Positions 19,213 through 28,297 of a stretch of 64,000 bases of DNA are shown piece by piece; position 1 is the stretch's first letter; each line of letters starts with the position of its first letter. Position numbers and translations under genes: made by a program. The DNA comes from G963701675 sp963701675 (GTDB lineage: Bacteria; Planctomycetota; Planctomycetia; Gemmatales; Gemmataceae), in the NCBI GenBank assembly GCA_963701675.1, contig OY969623.1:8122001-8186000 (forward strand), given 5' to 3'. The notes below the pieces were generated by a model. The model did not search any database. It was given only the letters and a program-made list of their open reading frames with translations, and was not told where the DNA came from.

Positions 19213-20304
19213 AATCAGCCTATGTATGAGGCGGGAGGAGCTGAAGTGGTCCACCACTTGTACGCACATTCGTTCAGTTCCAATGTCGATCGCCGGCGCT
19301 GCCGGAAACAAAAGTTGTGGCGATTGCCTTGCGTCGCTTCCGGCGATTATGCATCCCGATAAGATACCTCGGCCAGCAAGCAACATCACATGAATTGCAT
19401 CATGCCCAAAGCCGCGCGCGATCCTCGGACGCATCTCATTACGCGACCGAGCGTAACCACCAAGTTAGAACAGCGGCGCGTCCCGACCGGAACGCGTGGC
19501 TGTTCTTACTTCAGCGGAATCAGCGCAAATTGCGGCTGAAACCTTAGTTCCGTCGCATGATCCACTGACCGCCACGTTTCGAATTCCAACCGAATGACAC
19601 ACGGCTCAGTGGGCAGCCCATACTGCTCGCCAAGCATTCCCCCCATACCACGCCGCTCTGCACTAAATCTTGGCGACTTTCGCGTCATAATAGAAGATGG
19701 GAATGTCTTAGCTTTGCTTTGTGACCAACGCGTATGCTGGTTCGGCGAGCAAGCACAAGCTGTCTCTTCGGAGTAGTCTTAGCTTTGCGTTGTGACCAAC
19801 GCGCACCGTCGACCTACTTCACCCTCGGTTGACGCCTAGGTGCGCAGGTCTCAGAGTTGAACTCGGCTTTATCGATCCGATGCCTAGATAGTAGTCATGC
19901 CGGTGCGCTTGCCGCAATCGCCCAGCCGATCTCTGCCAGTGTACGGACGACCGTCGCAAGCGATTCCTTCGCGCGGGCACAGTTCCAAATCCGTTGATAG
20001 AAGTTCGCCAAGCGGACAACTTTTCTTCAACAACTTCACTGCACTGTACTCAGTACCCTCAACATGTTCGGAGTTACCAATGCAAAAGTTATCCTGCGCC
20101 TTCCGCAAGCCGAATGGCAAGCAGTCGTAGTATTCCTGAAGAAGCCAATTCATCTGAGAACTCGATTCAAGCAGTCGACCAAGTTGTGAAGGCACAGATT
20201 CGCCTTGTGCGTATGATCTGCGAGCACGCCGCTGAATCGCTGCTTACTGAATGTCGCGAGAAACGTAGAAGCCGGCCCCCGTCTCTTGAAGTCCGTCGTC
20301 CAGT
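19213..20304. other. Gene-poor stretch of the accessory region
   Basis: About 1.1 kb without a supportable gene. A 60-residue minus-strand frame at 19506-19688 (LPTEPCVIRLEFETWRSVDH within it) has protein-like composition and may be a remnant of a larger exported protein, but it has no ribosome binding site. The stretch also holds a 28-bp direct repeat, listed separately. No copy of the tRNA-Ser end was seen here. Confidence 0.4.
19705..19803 (+). repeat. 28-bp direct repeat, two copies
   Basis: GTCTTAGCTTTG..TTGTGACCAACGCG occurs at 19705-19732 and 19776-19803, differing at one base (T or G at repeat position 14). The copies are 71 bases apart start to start. Two units are too few for a CRISPR array. 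They could mark a small duplication or the ends of an excised element. Confidence 0.7.
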
Positions 20305-20325
20305 ATAATAGACTTTGTCTATTAT
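20305..20325 (+). promoter_or_regulatory. Palindromic operator over the start of the MerR-like gene
   Basis: ATAATAGAC TTT GTCTATTAT forms a perfect 9-bp inverted repeat around a 3-bp centre and overlaps the ATG at 20324. A related palindrome precedes the next gene. The location fits autorepression by the protein encoded directly downstream. Confidence 0.6.
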
Positions 20326-20845
20326 GTACAAAGAGAAACTCCGGACGCTAAAGGAAGTCGCCGAGATTGTCCACCGCCCGCCTCATCGGATTATTCATCT
20401 GTGTGAGCAGAGAGTTGTCGTTCCCGCAGTCGATGCCAAAGGCCGCGGCACCGTGCGACGATTCACTCGCGACGATCTGTTTCGCGTTCGCCTTGGTTTA
20501 GACATGCAGGATGCGGGTGTCGTCGTACCCATGATCAAGCCCGTAATGATCCACCTGAATCGCATCAGGAATTCCAGAATCATCGCCGCGTTCCTAAAAC
20601 CGCTGGAGAAGTTCGACACGGTTGATATCATTGGCCGGCTTGGTACGCGGGACGATCCGGTCCTAGTTTTGGTAACGCCTCCCCCGCCCGGTCGAATTGC
20701 TTTTGTTACGCCGCGATTTAACAAGCCCCTTGACTGCCAAGTTGAACTCAAAGAACTCAAGGAACTTCTGGGGCGTGGCGTCTCCTTCGTAGCCAATCTT
20801 ACCGCAGCGAGCACTGATTTGCCTCGCATTCCAGAAATAGAATAG
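20324..20845 (+). CDS. MerR-like helix-turn-helix regulator
   Basis: The 173-residue protein begins with a winged-helix DNA-binding segment: LRTLKEVAEIVHRPPHRIIHLCEQRVVVPAVD, then GTVRRFTRDDLFRVRLGLDMQDAG, the pattern of MerR-type recognition followed by the hinge helix. The C-terminal half (residues 60-173) has alternating strands and helices of unknown role (IIGRLGTRDDPVLVLVTPPPPGR). An in-frame TTG lies 9 bases upstream, but the ATG within the palindrome is preferred. It is the first gene of a module with an excisionase-like gene and an integrase, so a role in controlling excision or integration is inferred. Confidence 0.7.
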   Translation: MYKEKLRTLKEVAEIVHRPPHRIIHLCEQRVVVPAVDAKGRGTVRRFTRDDLFRVRLGLDMQDAGVVVPMIKPVMIHLNRIRNSRIIAAFLKPLEKFDTVDIIGRLGTRDDPVLVLVTPPPPGRIAFVTPRFNKPLDCQVELKELKELLGRGVSFVANLTAASTDLPRIPEIE

Positions 20846-20863
20846 ACAGCGTCTCTCATCCTT

Positions 20864-20890
20864 ATTATGATAGGCATGATCTATCATAAT
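20864..20890 (+). promoter_or_regulatory. Palindromic operator upstream of the excisionase-like gene
   Basis: ATTATGATAG and CTATCATAAT form a perfect 10-bp inverted repeat with a 7-base centre (GCATGAT), 20 bases before the ATG at 20911. It shares the ATTAT/ATAG core with the palindrome at 20305, suggesting that one regulator binds both. Confidence 0.6.
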
Positions 20891-20910
20891 GTCTCTCGTG
20901 TGAGGCAAGG

Positions 20911-21180
20911 ATGCCCGAGGCAAGCGATCCCAAGTTATACCTGTCCCTTCGCGAGTTGAGTCAGCGAACCGGCCTCTCCGAATCCACTATACGACGTCTC
21001 GCGCAGCGAAAGAAAATCCAGGCACATCAACCGGGTGGCAAGGGTACCAAACTCCTGTTCCGTCCCGACGCAATCGAAAAAACGACTTCACCTCCGACTA
21101 GCCCGGATCCTGCGTCCAATCGAGTCAAACATTTGAGTGGGCGAGCGCCGACGTGGATGGGCCGGGCCAACCAGTCATGA
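20911..21180 (+). CDS. Excisionase-family helix-turn-helix protein
   Basis: The 89-residue protein carries the short DNA-binding module YLSLRELSQRTGLSESTIRRLAQRKKIQAHQPGGKGTKLLF, the layout of excisionase/HTH_17 proteins, in which a small winged helix ends in a strand reading the target. The last 40 residues are low-complexity and probably unstructured. It starts 12 bases before the integrase frame, on the same strand, and is preceded by a palindrome. It probably directs excision by the adjacent recombinase; other HTH_17 proteins act as simple regulators. Confidence 0.75.
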   Translation: MPEASDPKLYLSLRELSQRTGLSESTIRRLAQRKKIQAHQPGGKGTKLLFRPDAIEKTTSPPTSPDPASNRVKHLSGRAPTWMGRANQS

Positions 21181-21192
21181 GGTACAGAGATT

Positions 21193-22404
21193 ATGTCCCG
21201 AGATTCCAAAACCCTTACAGTCACTTGTCAGTTTTACCGTTGGATGCTGTTCCAGCGGAACGGCGTGTTCTATGCGGACGGCCGCGCCAACGACCTCGGA
21301 AAGCATTCCCTTGCAACACGCGATGCCGAGCAAGCGCGCATTAATCTCGACAAGCTCGACCGCCAGATGGCCGTCGATCGAGGTTTGGCGAAGCCGGTCG
21401 CCGGTACACCGTCGGCGGCGATCTCCATTTGCGACGGATGGCGGTCATACCTCGAACATTGTGGCCGCCCCGGCGTAATGGGCGGCGTGAGTGCCAATTC
21501 GCTTAAGCGCTACCGCGCCGTGCGCGACAAGCACCTGGCCTATTGCGATGAACACCGGCTCTTGTTGTGGACCGATGACCCTAAACGCATTATTGAGGGC
21601 TATGGGGCGTGGTTAGACCACAAAGGCTACGCGCCGCGAAGCCTATATCTTGAGCTGACGACGATCAAGTCGGCCGTGTCGTGGCTTATCGAGGAGAAAT
21701 TCCTTCCAGAGTCATGCCGCGTTAGATTACCGTTGGAAAAACCACAGGGAACGGACACTTACTGCTACACTGCGGAACAAGTCGCGGCGATGATCGATCA
21801 CTGCCGAGCGCGGCCACATCTTCACTGGTTGACAGGCGTCATCACGGCACTGGCGTGTACCGGTGTACGGATTGGCGAGTTGGCCGGACTGCGTTGGACC
21901 GATATCGATCTCAACTCTCGGATCATTCGACTGACGGACGAACGCGCCAGCCGTCGCAAGCATGAATTAGGCAGCCTGCGCCGCCTAAAGAGCGGCCGTT
22001 CACGGACGATTCCCATTCATGATGCGCTTTATGACGTACTCACCGGCATTAGACGCCATGCCGATAATCGTGTGTTCCACGGACCCCGCGGTGCCAGTCT
22101 TAAGCCGGACACCGTTCGCGTCATCTTTGTGCGCGAAGTGATTCGCCAATTGGACGATCGTTATCCAACACCCGAAGGAGAGATTGGTTTTCAGGCTGGA
22201 ACGTTGCATAGTTTCCGACATGCTTTTTGTTCCATGGCGTTTCTGAGCGGCGCGTCAGAGCGAGACATTCAAGACTGGCTTGGCCATGCGGACTCCCGGA
22301 TGGTAGCACATTACCGCCACCTACGGGACGCTGATAGTGTACGCAGGATGCGTCAGATCAGTTTTTTTGAAACGGTTGACCGCACGGGGCGGTCGACCGG
22401 GTGA
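21193..22404 (+). CDS. Tyrosine recombinase / phage-type integrase
   Basis: The 403-residue enzyme has an N-terminal arm- and core-binding part (AISICDGWRSYLEHC, SANSLKRYRAVRDKH) and a full catalytic domain. The catalytic Arg lies in TGVRIGELAGLRW, a Lys candidate in RRLKSGRSRTIPI, the HSFRH box, the second His in WLGHAD and the nucleophile Tyr in VAHYRHL. All key residues are present, so it is likely active. It lies 172 bases from the 3' end of tRNA-Ser, the usual position of an integrase relative to its target. It is the last gene of the module begun by the MerR-like and excisionase-like genes. Confidence 0.9.
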   Translation: MSRDSKTLTVTCQFYRWMLFQRNGVFYADGRANDLGKHSLATRDAEQARINLDKLDRQMAVDRGLAKPVAGTPSAAISICDGWRSYLEHCGRPGVMGGVSANSLKRYRAVRDKHLAYCDEHRLLLWTDDPKRIIEGYGAWLDHKGYAPRSLYLELTTIKSAVSWLIEEKFLPESCRVRLPLEKPQGTDTYCYTAEQVAAMIDHCRARPHLHWLTGVITALACTGVRIGELAGLRWTDIDLNSRIIRLTDERASRRKHELGSLRRLKSGRSRTIPIHDALYDVLTGIRRHADNRVFHGPRGASLKPDTVRVIFVREVIRQLDDRYPTPEGEIGFQAGTLHSFRHAFCSMAFLSGASERDIQDWLGHADSRMVAHYRHLRDADSVRRMRQISFFETVDRTGRSTG

Positions 22405-22479
22405 TCGTCGTAACGAGGCCACTATCTGGAGGGGAAATGGCGAAGCGAGGAGGCCGATGAACTACACAATGGCTCACAA

Positions 22480-22577
22480 GTTTGTCCCATTAATGTCCCA
22501 GTCATTGGGACAGATAGAATCCCGTGTCGGAAGTTGCTGTCCCTATAGCGATTTGCGATACGGGCAATGGGACAAAC
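22480..22577. other. Candidate attachment region between integrase and tRNA-Ser
   Basis: This 98-bp stretch ends at the 3' terminus of tRNA-Ser and is bounded by a perfect 12-bp inverted repeat (GTTTGTCCCATT at 22480-22491, complement at 22566-22577). The unit TGTCCCA occurs in alternating orientation at 22483, 22494, 22506 and 22568. Such clustered short inverted sites are typical of recombinase-binding regions. A matching second attachment site was not found by eye to the left. Confidence 0.55.
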
Positions 22578-22665
22578 GGAGAGGACGGGATTCGAACCCG
22601 TGGAGGGGTGTTACCCCCTCACCGGTTTAGCAAACCGGCGCTTTCGGCCACTCAGCCACCTCTCC
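22577..22665 (-). tRNA. tRNA-Ser (anticodon GCU)
   Basis: Read on the minus strand, GGAGAGGTGGCTGAGTGG begins the tRNA and pairs with CCTCTCC at the 3' end, with G as discriminator. The anticodon stem CCGGT/ACCGG encloses TTGCTAA, giving anticodon GCT for AGC/AGU codons. A long variable arm and the T-loop GGTTCGAATCCC follow, as in class II serine tRNAs. The length is 89 without encoded CCA. Its 3' end faces the integrase gene. Confidence 0.95.
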
Positions 22666-22880
22666 AATTATGGCGGTTGTCCAAGCGCAGGATACTCTAC
22701 GCTGTCATTCACGGCAAGGGTTTCAGCGGCGGTATCACGCAGCGCCCGCGCAAAGTCGGCGGGTCTGCATTGCTCATGCAACAAGAGTGTGTACAACATC
22801 GAAAGAGGGAGTGCGGCCATCATAACGGTTCCAAGGTGGATGCCGGGGCTGGGCACTCTACAAACCACAAGGGGAGCATC

Positions 22881-23189
22881 ATGAAACTCCGGATCGCAGG
22901 GTTGTGTGTGGCGGCGTTCGCACTGGCGTTGGTGATGGGCGTCTACGCCTCCGCCGACGACAAGCCGGGCACCCATGAGGGGACCGTCGTCAAGGTTGAC
23001 AAGGACAAGTTGACGATGACCGATAAGGACAAGAAGGAACATAGCCACACCGTGCCGAGAGACGCGAAGATCACGTGCGATGGCAAGGACTGCAAGCTGG
23101 AAGATCTCAAGGCGGGCTACACCGTGAAGGTCACGGTCGAGAAGAAGGGCGACAAGAACGTCATCACGAAGATCGAAGGCAAGAAGTAG
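22881..23189 (+). CDS. Small secreted lysine-rich protein
   Basis: The 102-residue product has a signal peptide (MKLRIAGLCVAAFALALVMGVYASA). Its short beta-rich mature domain contains GTVVKVDKDKLTMTDKDKKEHSHTV, DAKITCDGKDCKLEDLKAGYTVKVTVE and ends KIEGKK. Similar small exported proteins with the order 'VxKVDxxxLTMTDxxGKEHxH ... DxxxCKLEDLKxG' are common in planctomycetes and resemble single OB-like DUF5666-type units. The ATG follows GGGGAG. It is followed by a strong terminator, so it is monocistronic. Function unknown. Confidence 0.8.
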   Translation: MKLRIAGLCVAAFALALVMGVYASADDKPGTHEGTVVKVDKDKLTMTDKDKKEHSHTVPRDAKITCDGKDCKLEDLKAGYTVKVTVEKKGDKNVITKIEGKK

Positions 23190-23238
23190 TAGGGCGATTC
23201 CCGATCGGCCTATTCGGTGCCGATTCACGCACCTATTC

Positions 23239-23272
23239 GGGGCCGGGTACTAAGTGACCCGGCCCCATTTTT
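23239..23272 (+). terminator. Rho-independent terminator
   Basis: GGGGCCGGGT and ACCCGGCCCC form a perfect 10-bp GC-rich stem around an 8-base loop, followed by ATTTTT. It lies about 50 bases after the stop of the small secreted protein at 23189. Confidence 0.9.
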
Positions 23273-23346
23273 GTTGGAGTTCGAGAAACCCGTGTTCTCG
23301 GAGAAACCGGGTTCTTGCAACCAGACCATTCTTCAAGGTGAGTGCG

Positions 23347-23643
23347 ATGCAGTGCCTTTTGGTGGGATGTGCGGCATTCTTCCCGCGAACCGTAATGGTG
23401 TTTATCTTGCTCCTGACCGACTGGTTCGGCCGGTCTTTCGGGACGTGGCACTGGCCGCTGCTCGGGTTTTTCTTCATGCCGTATTCTACGCTGGCATATA
23501 TGGCGGCCATGCTAAACAACGACAAGCAGCTAGCGGGTGGTTGGCTCGCGCTATTCATCTTCGCGGTGATTACCGATGCGGGAACCTGGGGATCGGCGAG
23601 ACGACATCGAAAGGCGGAGCAGTTGCGGCGGTACTACGGCTGA
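23347..23643 (+). CDS. Small integral membrane protein, unknown
   Basis: The 98-residue product has three hydrophobic segments (LLVGCAAFFPRTVMVFILLL, WPLLGFFFMPYSTLAYMAAM, WLALFIFAVITDAGTW) and a basic C-terminus (RRHRKAEQLRRYYG). The frame can be extended to 23254, but that part is not protein-like. The ATG at 23347 follows AAGGTGAG and opens a plausible membrane protein. No family recognised. Confidence 0.65.
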   Translation: MQCLLVGCAAFFPRTVMVFILLLTDWFGRSFGTWHWPLLGFFFMPYSTLAYMAAMLNNDKQLAGGWLALFIFAVITDAGTWGSARRHRKAEQLRRYYG

Positions 23644-23679
23644 CCAAGGCCATTGCGGGCGGATGCGGAAGGGTGCGGC

Positions 23680-24132
23680 ATGAAGTCACTTCTGCGGGAA
23701 TGCGGTGAATGCACGGCGTGTTGCATCGCTCCGCCGAATCGAGAACTGAACAAGCCGGGTTTCACGCCCTGTTCTCATTTGTGTGAATCAAGATGCGGTA
23801 TCTATTCTCAGAGACCGTTCAGTTGCCGTTCCTTCCGATGCGTGTGGCTCGATGGTTTTCTCGGCGCTGATTGCCGCCCGGATAAGTTCGGATTGGTCAT
23901 TGAGCATGCCGAGGATAATCTCCGCGTGTGGGAGACGGCGCCAAACGCGCTTGATGTGCCCGGCATTCGCTGGCAACTAAAGAAACTGATGGGTCGAGTT
24001 GGCGCCAAGCGGGTTTTCGCCTGGCGCTACGGAACTCCAGACGCAACCGGCGATTGGATATGGATGGAACCCGAAGACGTACACGAGAGTTGGTTGCAGA
24101 TTGCCAGGCCGGGACCGCCGGAAACACGTTAA
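23680..24132 (+). CDS. YkgJ-family cysteine-cluster protein
   Basis: The 150-residue protein has the family's N-terminal metal-ligand set: CGECTACC at residues 7-14, then CSHLCESRCGIYSQRPFSCRSFRCVWL. The pattern of about eight Cys suggests an Fe-S or zinc site, as proposed for UPF0153/YkgJ proteins. The rest is a compact alpha/beta region of unknown use. The ATG at 23680 is chosen over 23653 because homology starts there. It is followed 23 bases later by the FAD oxidase gene, suggesting cotranscription. Confidence 0.8.
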   Translation: MKSLLRECGECTACCIAPPNRELNKPGFTPCSHLCESRCGIYSQRPFSCRSFRCVWLDGFLGADCRPDKFGLVIEHAEDNLRVWETAPNALDVPGIRWQLKKLMGRVGAKRVFAWRYGTPDATGDWIWMEPEDVHESWLQIARPGPPETR

Positions 24133-24155
24133 CGGAGGACTGCGGAGAAGCGCAC

Positions 24156-25373
<1,218 letters not shown>

Positions 25374-25429
25374 ACTTTACCGCCGCGTTGCTGTTTCATA
25401 AAAAGTGTGCTTTGTGGCCTTCGGGTGAA

Positions 25430-26092
25430 ATGGTTCCCACTGAAGGGAGCGATCCATTGAAGATCCTTGGCGTCCAAGAGCTACAGATTCCTGAAATCAA
25501 AGTGATCCGTTTTGCCCGGTTCTGCGATCACCGTGGCTATTTCACGGAGACCTTTCGCCAGAGTGACTTTGCGAAGCAACTTCCGTTCATGAAGGGTGTC
25601 CAGTTCACTCAGACGAACGAAAGCTACTCGAAGGCCGGCACGATTCGAGGCCTGCATTTTCAGTGGAACCCCTACATGGGTAAGTTGGTGCGAACGCTGA
25701 CCGGCCATCTCATCGACCTGGCGTTGGATATCCGCATCGGGTCACCCACATTCGGCAAGATCGTTGCTCACGACATGCCCTCGCGTCCGAACGGTGATTC
25801 GAACGAGTGGATTTGGGTCCCACCTGGATTTGCCCACGGGACGTTGCTGCTCGAAGACACCTCCATTGAGTATTTTTGCTCCGGCGAATACAGTCCCGGA
25901 TGTGAGGCGGCTGTCTCGCCCATCGCCAAGGACATCGATTGGAGCCTATGTGACGCCAGCCTTCGCGACACGTTCCACCGCATTGCCGGTACTGCTCCGT
26001 TGATGACCGACAAGGACCGCGATGGGCTGACGGTTTCACAATGGGCCAAGGACGAGCGTGCTCTTCAATTTGAGTACGACAGACTTCGCTGA
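25430..26092 (+). CDS. rfbC: dTDP-4-dehydrorhamnose 3,5-epimerase
   Basis: The 220-residue cupin enzyme shows RFCDHRGYFTETFR, the catalytic-His segment TIRGLHFQWNP, the strand LIDLALDIRIGSPTFGK, WVPPGFAHGTLLL and YFCSGEYSPGCEAAVSP, in the order of RmlC proteins. It epimerises dTDP-4-keto-6-deoxyglucose at C3 and C5 on the way to dTDP-L-rhamnose. Two further rhamnose/sugar genes follow. The ATG at 25430 is preferred; the TTG at 25370 would overlap the stop of lhgO and add non-homologous residues. The Tyr acid is expected near YFCSGEY. Confidence 0.85.
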   Translation: MVPTEGSDPLKILGVQELQIPEIKVIRFARFCDHRGYFTETFRQSDFAKQLPFMKGVQFTQTNESYSKAGTIRGLHFQWNPYMGKLVRTLTGHLIDLALDIRIGSPTFGKIVAHDMPSRPNGDSNEWIWVPPGFAHGTLLLEDTSIEYFCSGEYSPGCEAAVSPIAKDIDWSLCDASLRDTFHRIAGTAPLMTDKDRDGLTVSQWAKDERALQFEYDRLR

Positions 26093-26267
26093 AAATTGCG
26101 GAGTTGACCGATCTTATCACGCCGCCCTAAACTCGCAGCGATTGGCGAAGTGAGCCGTTTGTACCCTTCGCCGCAACTCCCGTAGACACGGAACTATGGA
26201 ATCGGTTTTAATCACCGCCCGCGGGTGTCGGTGCGCTCGTTTGTCGTCAGCCGCCGGAGGACAAAGC

Positions 26268-27374
26268 TTGGATCGCGCGAACAAAAAGATCTTGGTCGTC
26301 GGAGGCGCCGGGTATGTTGGTTGTGTCCTCGTACCCGAATTACTCGAGCGTGGTTATGCCGTCAAAGTGTTTGATCGCCTTTATTACGGCGACCAAGGCT
26401 TGAAGGATGTTCACGACCGCATCGATCTCGAAGTGGGCGACATTCGCACTATGACCGCCCGGTCGCTCGACGACGTAGACGCGGTGATCAATCTCGGTGG
26501 ACTCTCCAACGATCCGACGGCCGAATACAATCCAAAAGCCAATTATGAAATGAACACGGCTGCCACCGAGAAGCTGGCACGCTTGTGCAAAGAGGTCGGG
26601 GTTCGCCGGTACGTTTTCGCATCGTCGTGCTCCATCTACGACATCGGCGAGGGCAACGACGAGAAAGACATACTCCTTGACGAGACTTCGACGGTCGATC
26701 CCAAAGCGGCCTACTCTCGTTCAAAGTACGAGGCGGAGCAGATCCTTCTCAAGCTCGCGGACAAGAATTTCTGTCCCGTAATCCTGCGGAAAGGTACGGT
26801 GTACGGTTTTTCGCCGCGGCTTCGATACGACCTGGTGGTAAACACCTTTGTGAAGGACGCGATGACCAAGGGCATCTTGACGCCCTACTCCGGCGGCGAG
26901 ATGTGGCGGCCGATGGTCGATGTGCACGACGCCGCCAAGGCCTATATCACCTGCATCCAGGCGCCGGAAGAGCGTGTTTTTGGGCAAGTTTTCAACGTGG
27001 TTAATCGAAACTTCCGGATCTCCGAGCTGGCGATGCGCGTTCGCGAAGGACTGCGACAGGTGGGCGTCAAGGCGGACATCGCCCCGGAGTATCGCTACAA
27101 GGGAGTTCGCAACTATCGCGTGTCGGGCAAGAAGCTGGAGCGAACGTTGGATTTCGAGCCGTCGATTGCCGTCGAAGAATCCGTCGTGAACATGGTCGAG
27201 AAGATTCGGCAATTCGGCTACACCGACTTCGACAATCCGCGCTACTACAACATTCGCTGGATGAAAATGCTCGAAGAGGCGGACCGGATCATCGCCATTA
27301 CCGGATCGGTGTTCGACGCACCGGCGCCAGTGAGGTCGCTGCCGATGCGTCGCCGAGGCAAGAAGGTCGCGTAG
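26268..27374 (+). CDS. NAD-dependent sugar epimerase/dehydratase (extended SDR)
   Basis: The protein opens with a nucleotide-binding motif KILVVGGAGYVGCVLVPELLERGY and has the SDR catalytic Tyr/Lys in YSRSK. ASSCSIYD supplies the Ser, and the RKGTVYGFSPRLRYDL and NVVNRNFRISELA substrate-domain motifs follow. It belongs to the UDP-glucose 4-epimerase/dTDP-glucose dehydratase superfamily; which nucleotide sugar it uses is unclear. A GGAGG seven bases before a TTG at 26268 (LDRANKKI) makes that the likely start; an upstream in-frame ATG is at 26196. It lies between rfbC and rfbD and is probably in the same operon. Confidence 0.8.
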   Translation: MDRANKKILVVGGAGYVGCVLVPELLERGYAVKVFDRLYYGDQGLKDVHDRIDLEVGDIRTMTARSLDDVDAVINLGGLSNDPTAEYNPKANYEMNTAATEKLARLCKEVGVRRYVFASSCSIYDIGEGNDEKDILLDETSTVDPKAAYSRSKYEAEQILLKLADKNFCPVILRKGTVYGFSPRLRYDLVVNTFVKDAMTKGILTPYSGGEMWRPMVDVHDAAKAYITCIQAPEERVFGQVFNVVNRNFRISELAMRVREGLRQVGVKADIAPEYRYKGVRNYRVSGKKLERTLDFEPSIAVEESVVNMVEKIRQFGYTDFDNPRYYNIRWMKMLEEADRIIAITGSVFDAPAPVRSLPMRRRGKKVA

Positions 27375-27396
27375 CCAACACAAGGGAAGACTTCGC

Positions 27397-28278
27397 ATGA
27401 AAGTAATGGTGATCGGGGCCCGCGGGCAGTTGGGGACCGACCTTATGAAGGTCCTTGCCGGCTGGAACCTTGTCCCGATAACGCGCGCCGATTTGGATGT
27501 GTGTGATTTCGAGCAAGTTCGGCAGACGGTGGCACAGGTGACCCCCGACGTGGTCCTCAATTCGACCGCGTTTCACAAGGTGGAAGAGTGCGAGCAGCAG
27601 CCGGAGAAGTCGTTTCAGGTGAACGCCATGGCGGTTCGAAACTTGGCGCAGGTCTGTGCGCTGCAGAACTCGGTGTTGGTACACCTTAGCACGGATTACG
27701 TGTTCGGCGGCGGCACTCGAACGCCGTTCGTTGAGACCGATGCCCCAAGGCCGCTCAACGTTTACGGTGTGTCGAAGCTGGCGGGAGAGCATCTGGTGCG
27801 GGAAACGTGTCCGCGGCATTTCATCGTGCGGACCTCCGGCCTATACGGCGTGGCCGGCGCCAGCGGCAAGGGCGGCAACTTCGTCGAGTTGATGGTTCGC
27901 CTAGCTCGTGAAAGCCGGCCGATACGTGTGGTTACCGATCAAATCCTGACGCCGACCTACACCATGGATCTGGCCAAGCAAATCAAGTTCCTTCTTCAGA
28001 CGACGGCCTATGGTCTCTACCATGTAACGAGCGCCGGGGAATGTTCCTGGTACGAGTTCGCCGCACGAATCTTTCGCCTCATGAACCTCGCTCCTGACTT
28101 CGCACCCACGACGACGGCTACCTTCGGCGCCAAGGTTCCGCGCCCGGATTACTCCGTGTTGGCACACGACGGCATGCACGCGGCTGGTTGCCCGTCGATG
28201 CGGCCATGGGAGGAAGCCGTGGAAGCGTACTTGTACGAAAAAGGCCATCTCCGAGAAACGTATTCGAAAGCCGCCTGA
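27397..28278 (+). CDS. rfbD: dTDP-4-dehydrorhamnose reductase
   Basis: The 293-residue SDR protein has the N-terminal NAD(P) motif MVIGARGQLGTDLM, the RmlD signatures NSTAFHKVEECEQQPEKSFQVNA and HLSTDYVFGGG, the catalytic YGVSKLAGE and the end segment RPDYSVL. It reduces dTDP-4-keto-L-rhamnose to dTDP-L-rhamnose. It starts 22 bases after the epimerase gene and is followed by two glycosyltransferase-type genes, so the cluster probably makes a rhamnose-containing glycan. The two first-step genes (rfbA, rfbB) are not in this window. Confidence 0.85.
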   Translation: MKVMVIGARGQLGTDLMKVLAGWNLVPITRADLDVCDFEQVRQTVAQVTPDVVLNSTAFHKVEECEQQPEKSFQVNAMAVRNLAQVCALQNSVLVHLSTDYVFGGGTRTPFVETDAPRPLNVYGVSKLAGEHLVRETCPRHFIVRTSGLYGVAGASGKGGNFVELMVRLARESRPIRVVTDQILTPTYTMDLAKQIKFLLQTTAYGLYHVTSAGECSWYEFAARIFRLMNLAPDFAPTTTATFGAKVPRPDYSVLAHDGMHAAGCPSMRPWEEAVEAYLYEKGHLRETYSKAA

Positions 28279-28297
28279 AAACAGGAGATTGCCGGGC

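Noticed and set aside
19705..19803. CRISPR array
   Set aside because: Only two repeat copies, a spacer of 43 bases and no cas genes in the window.
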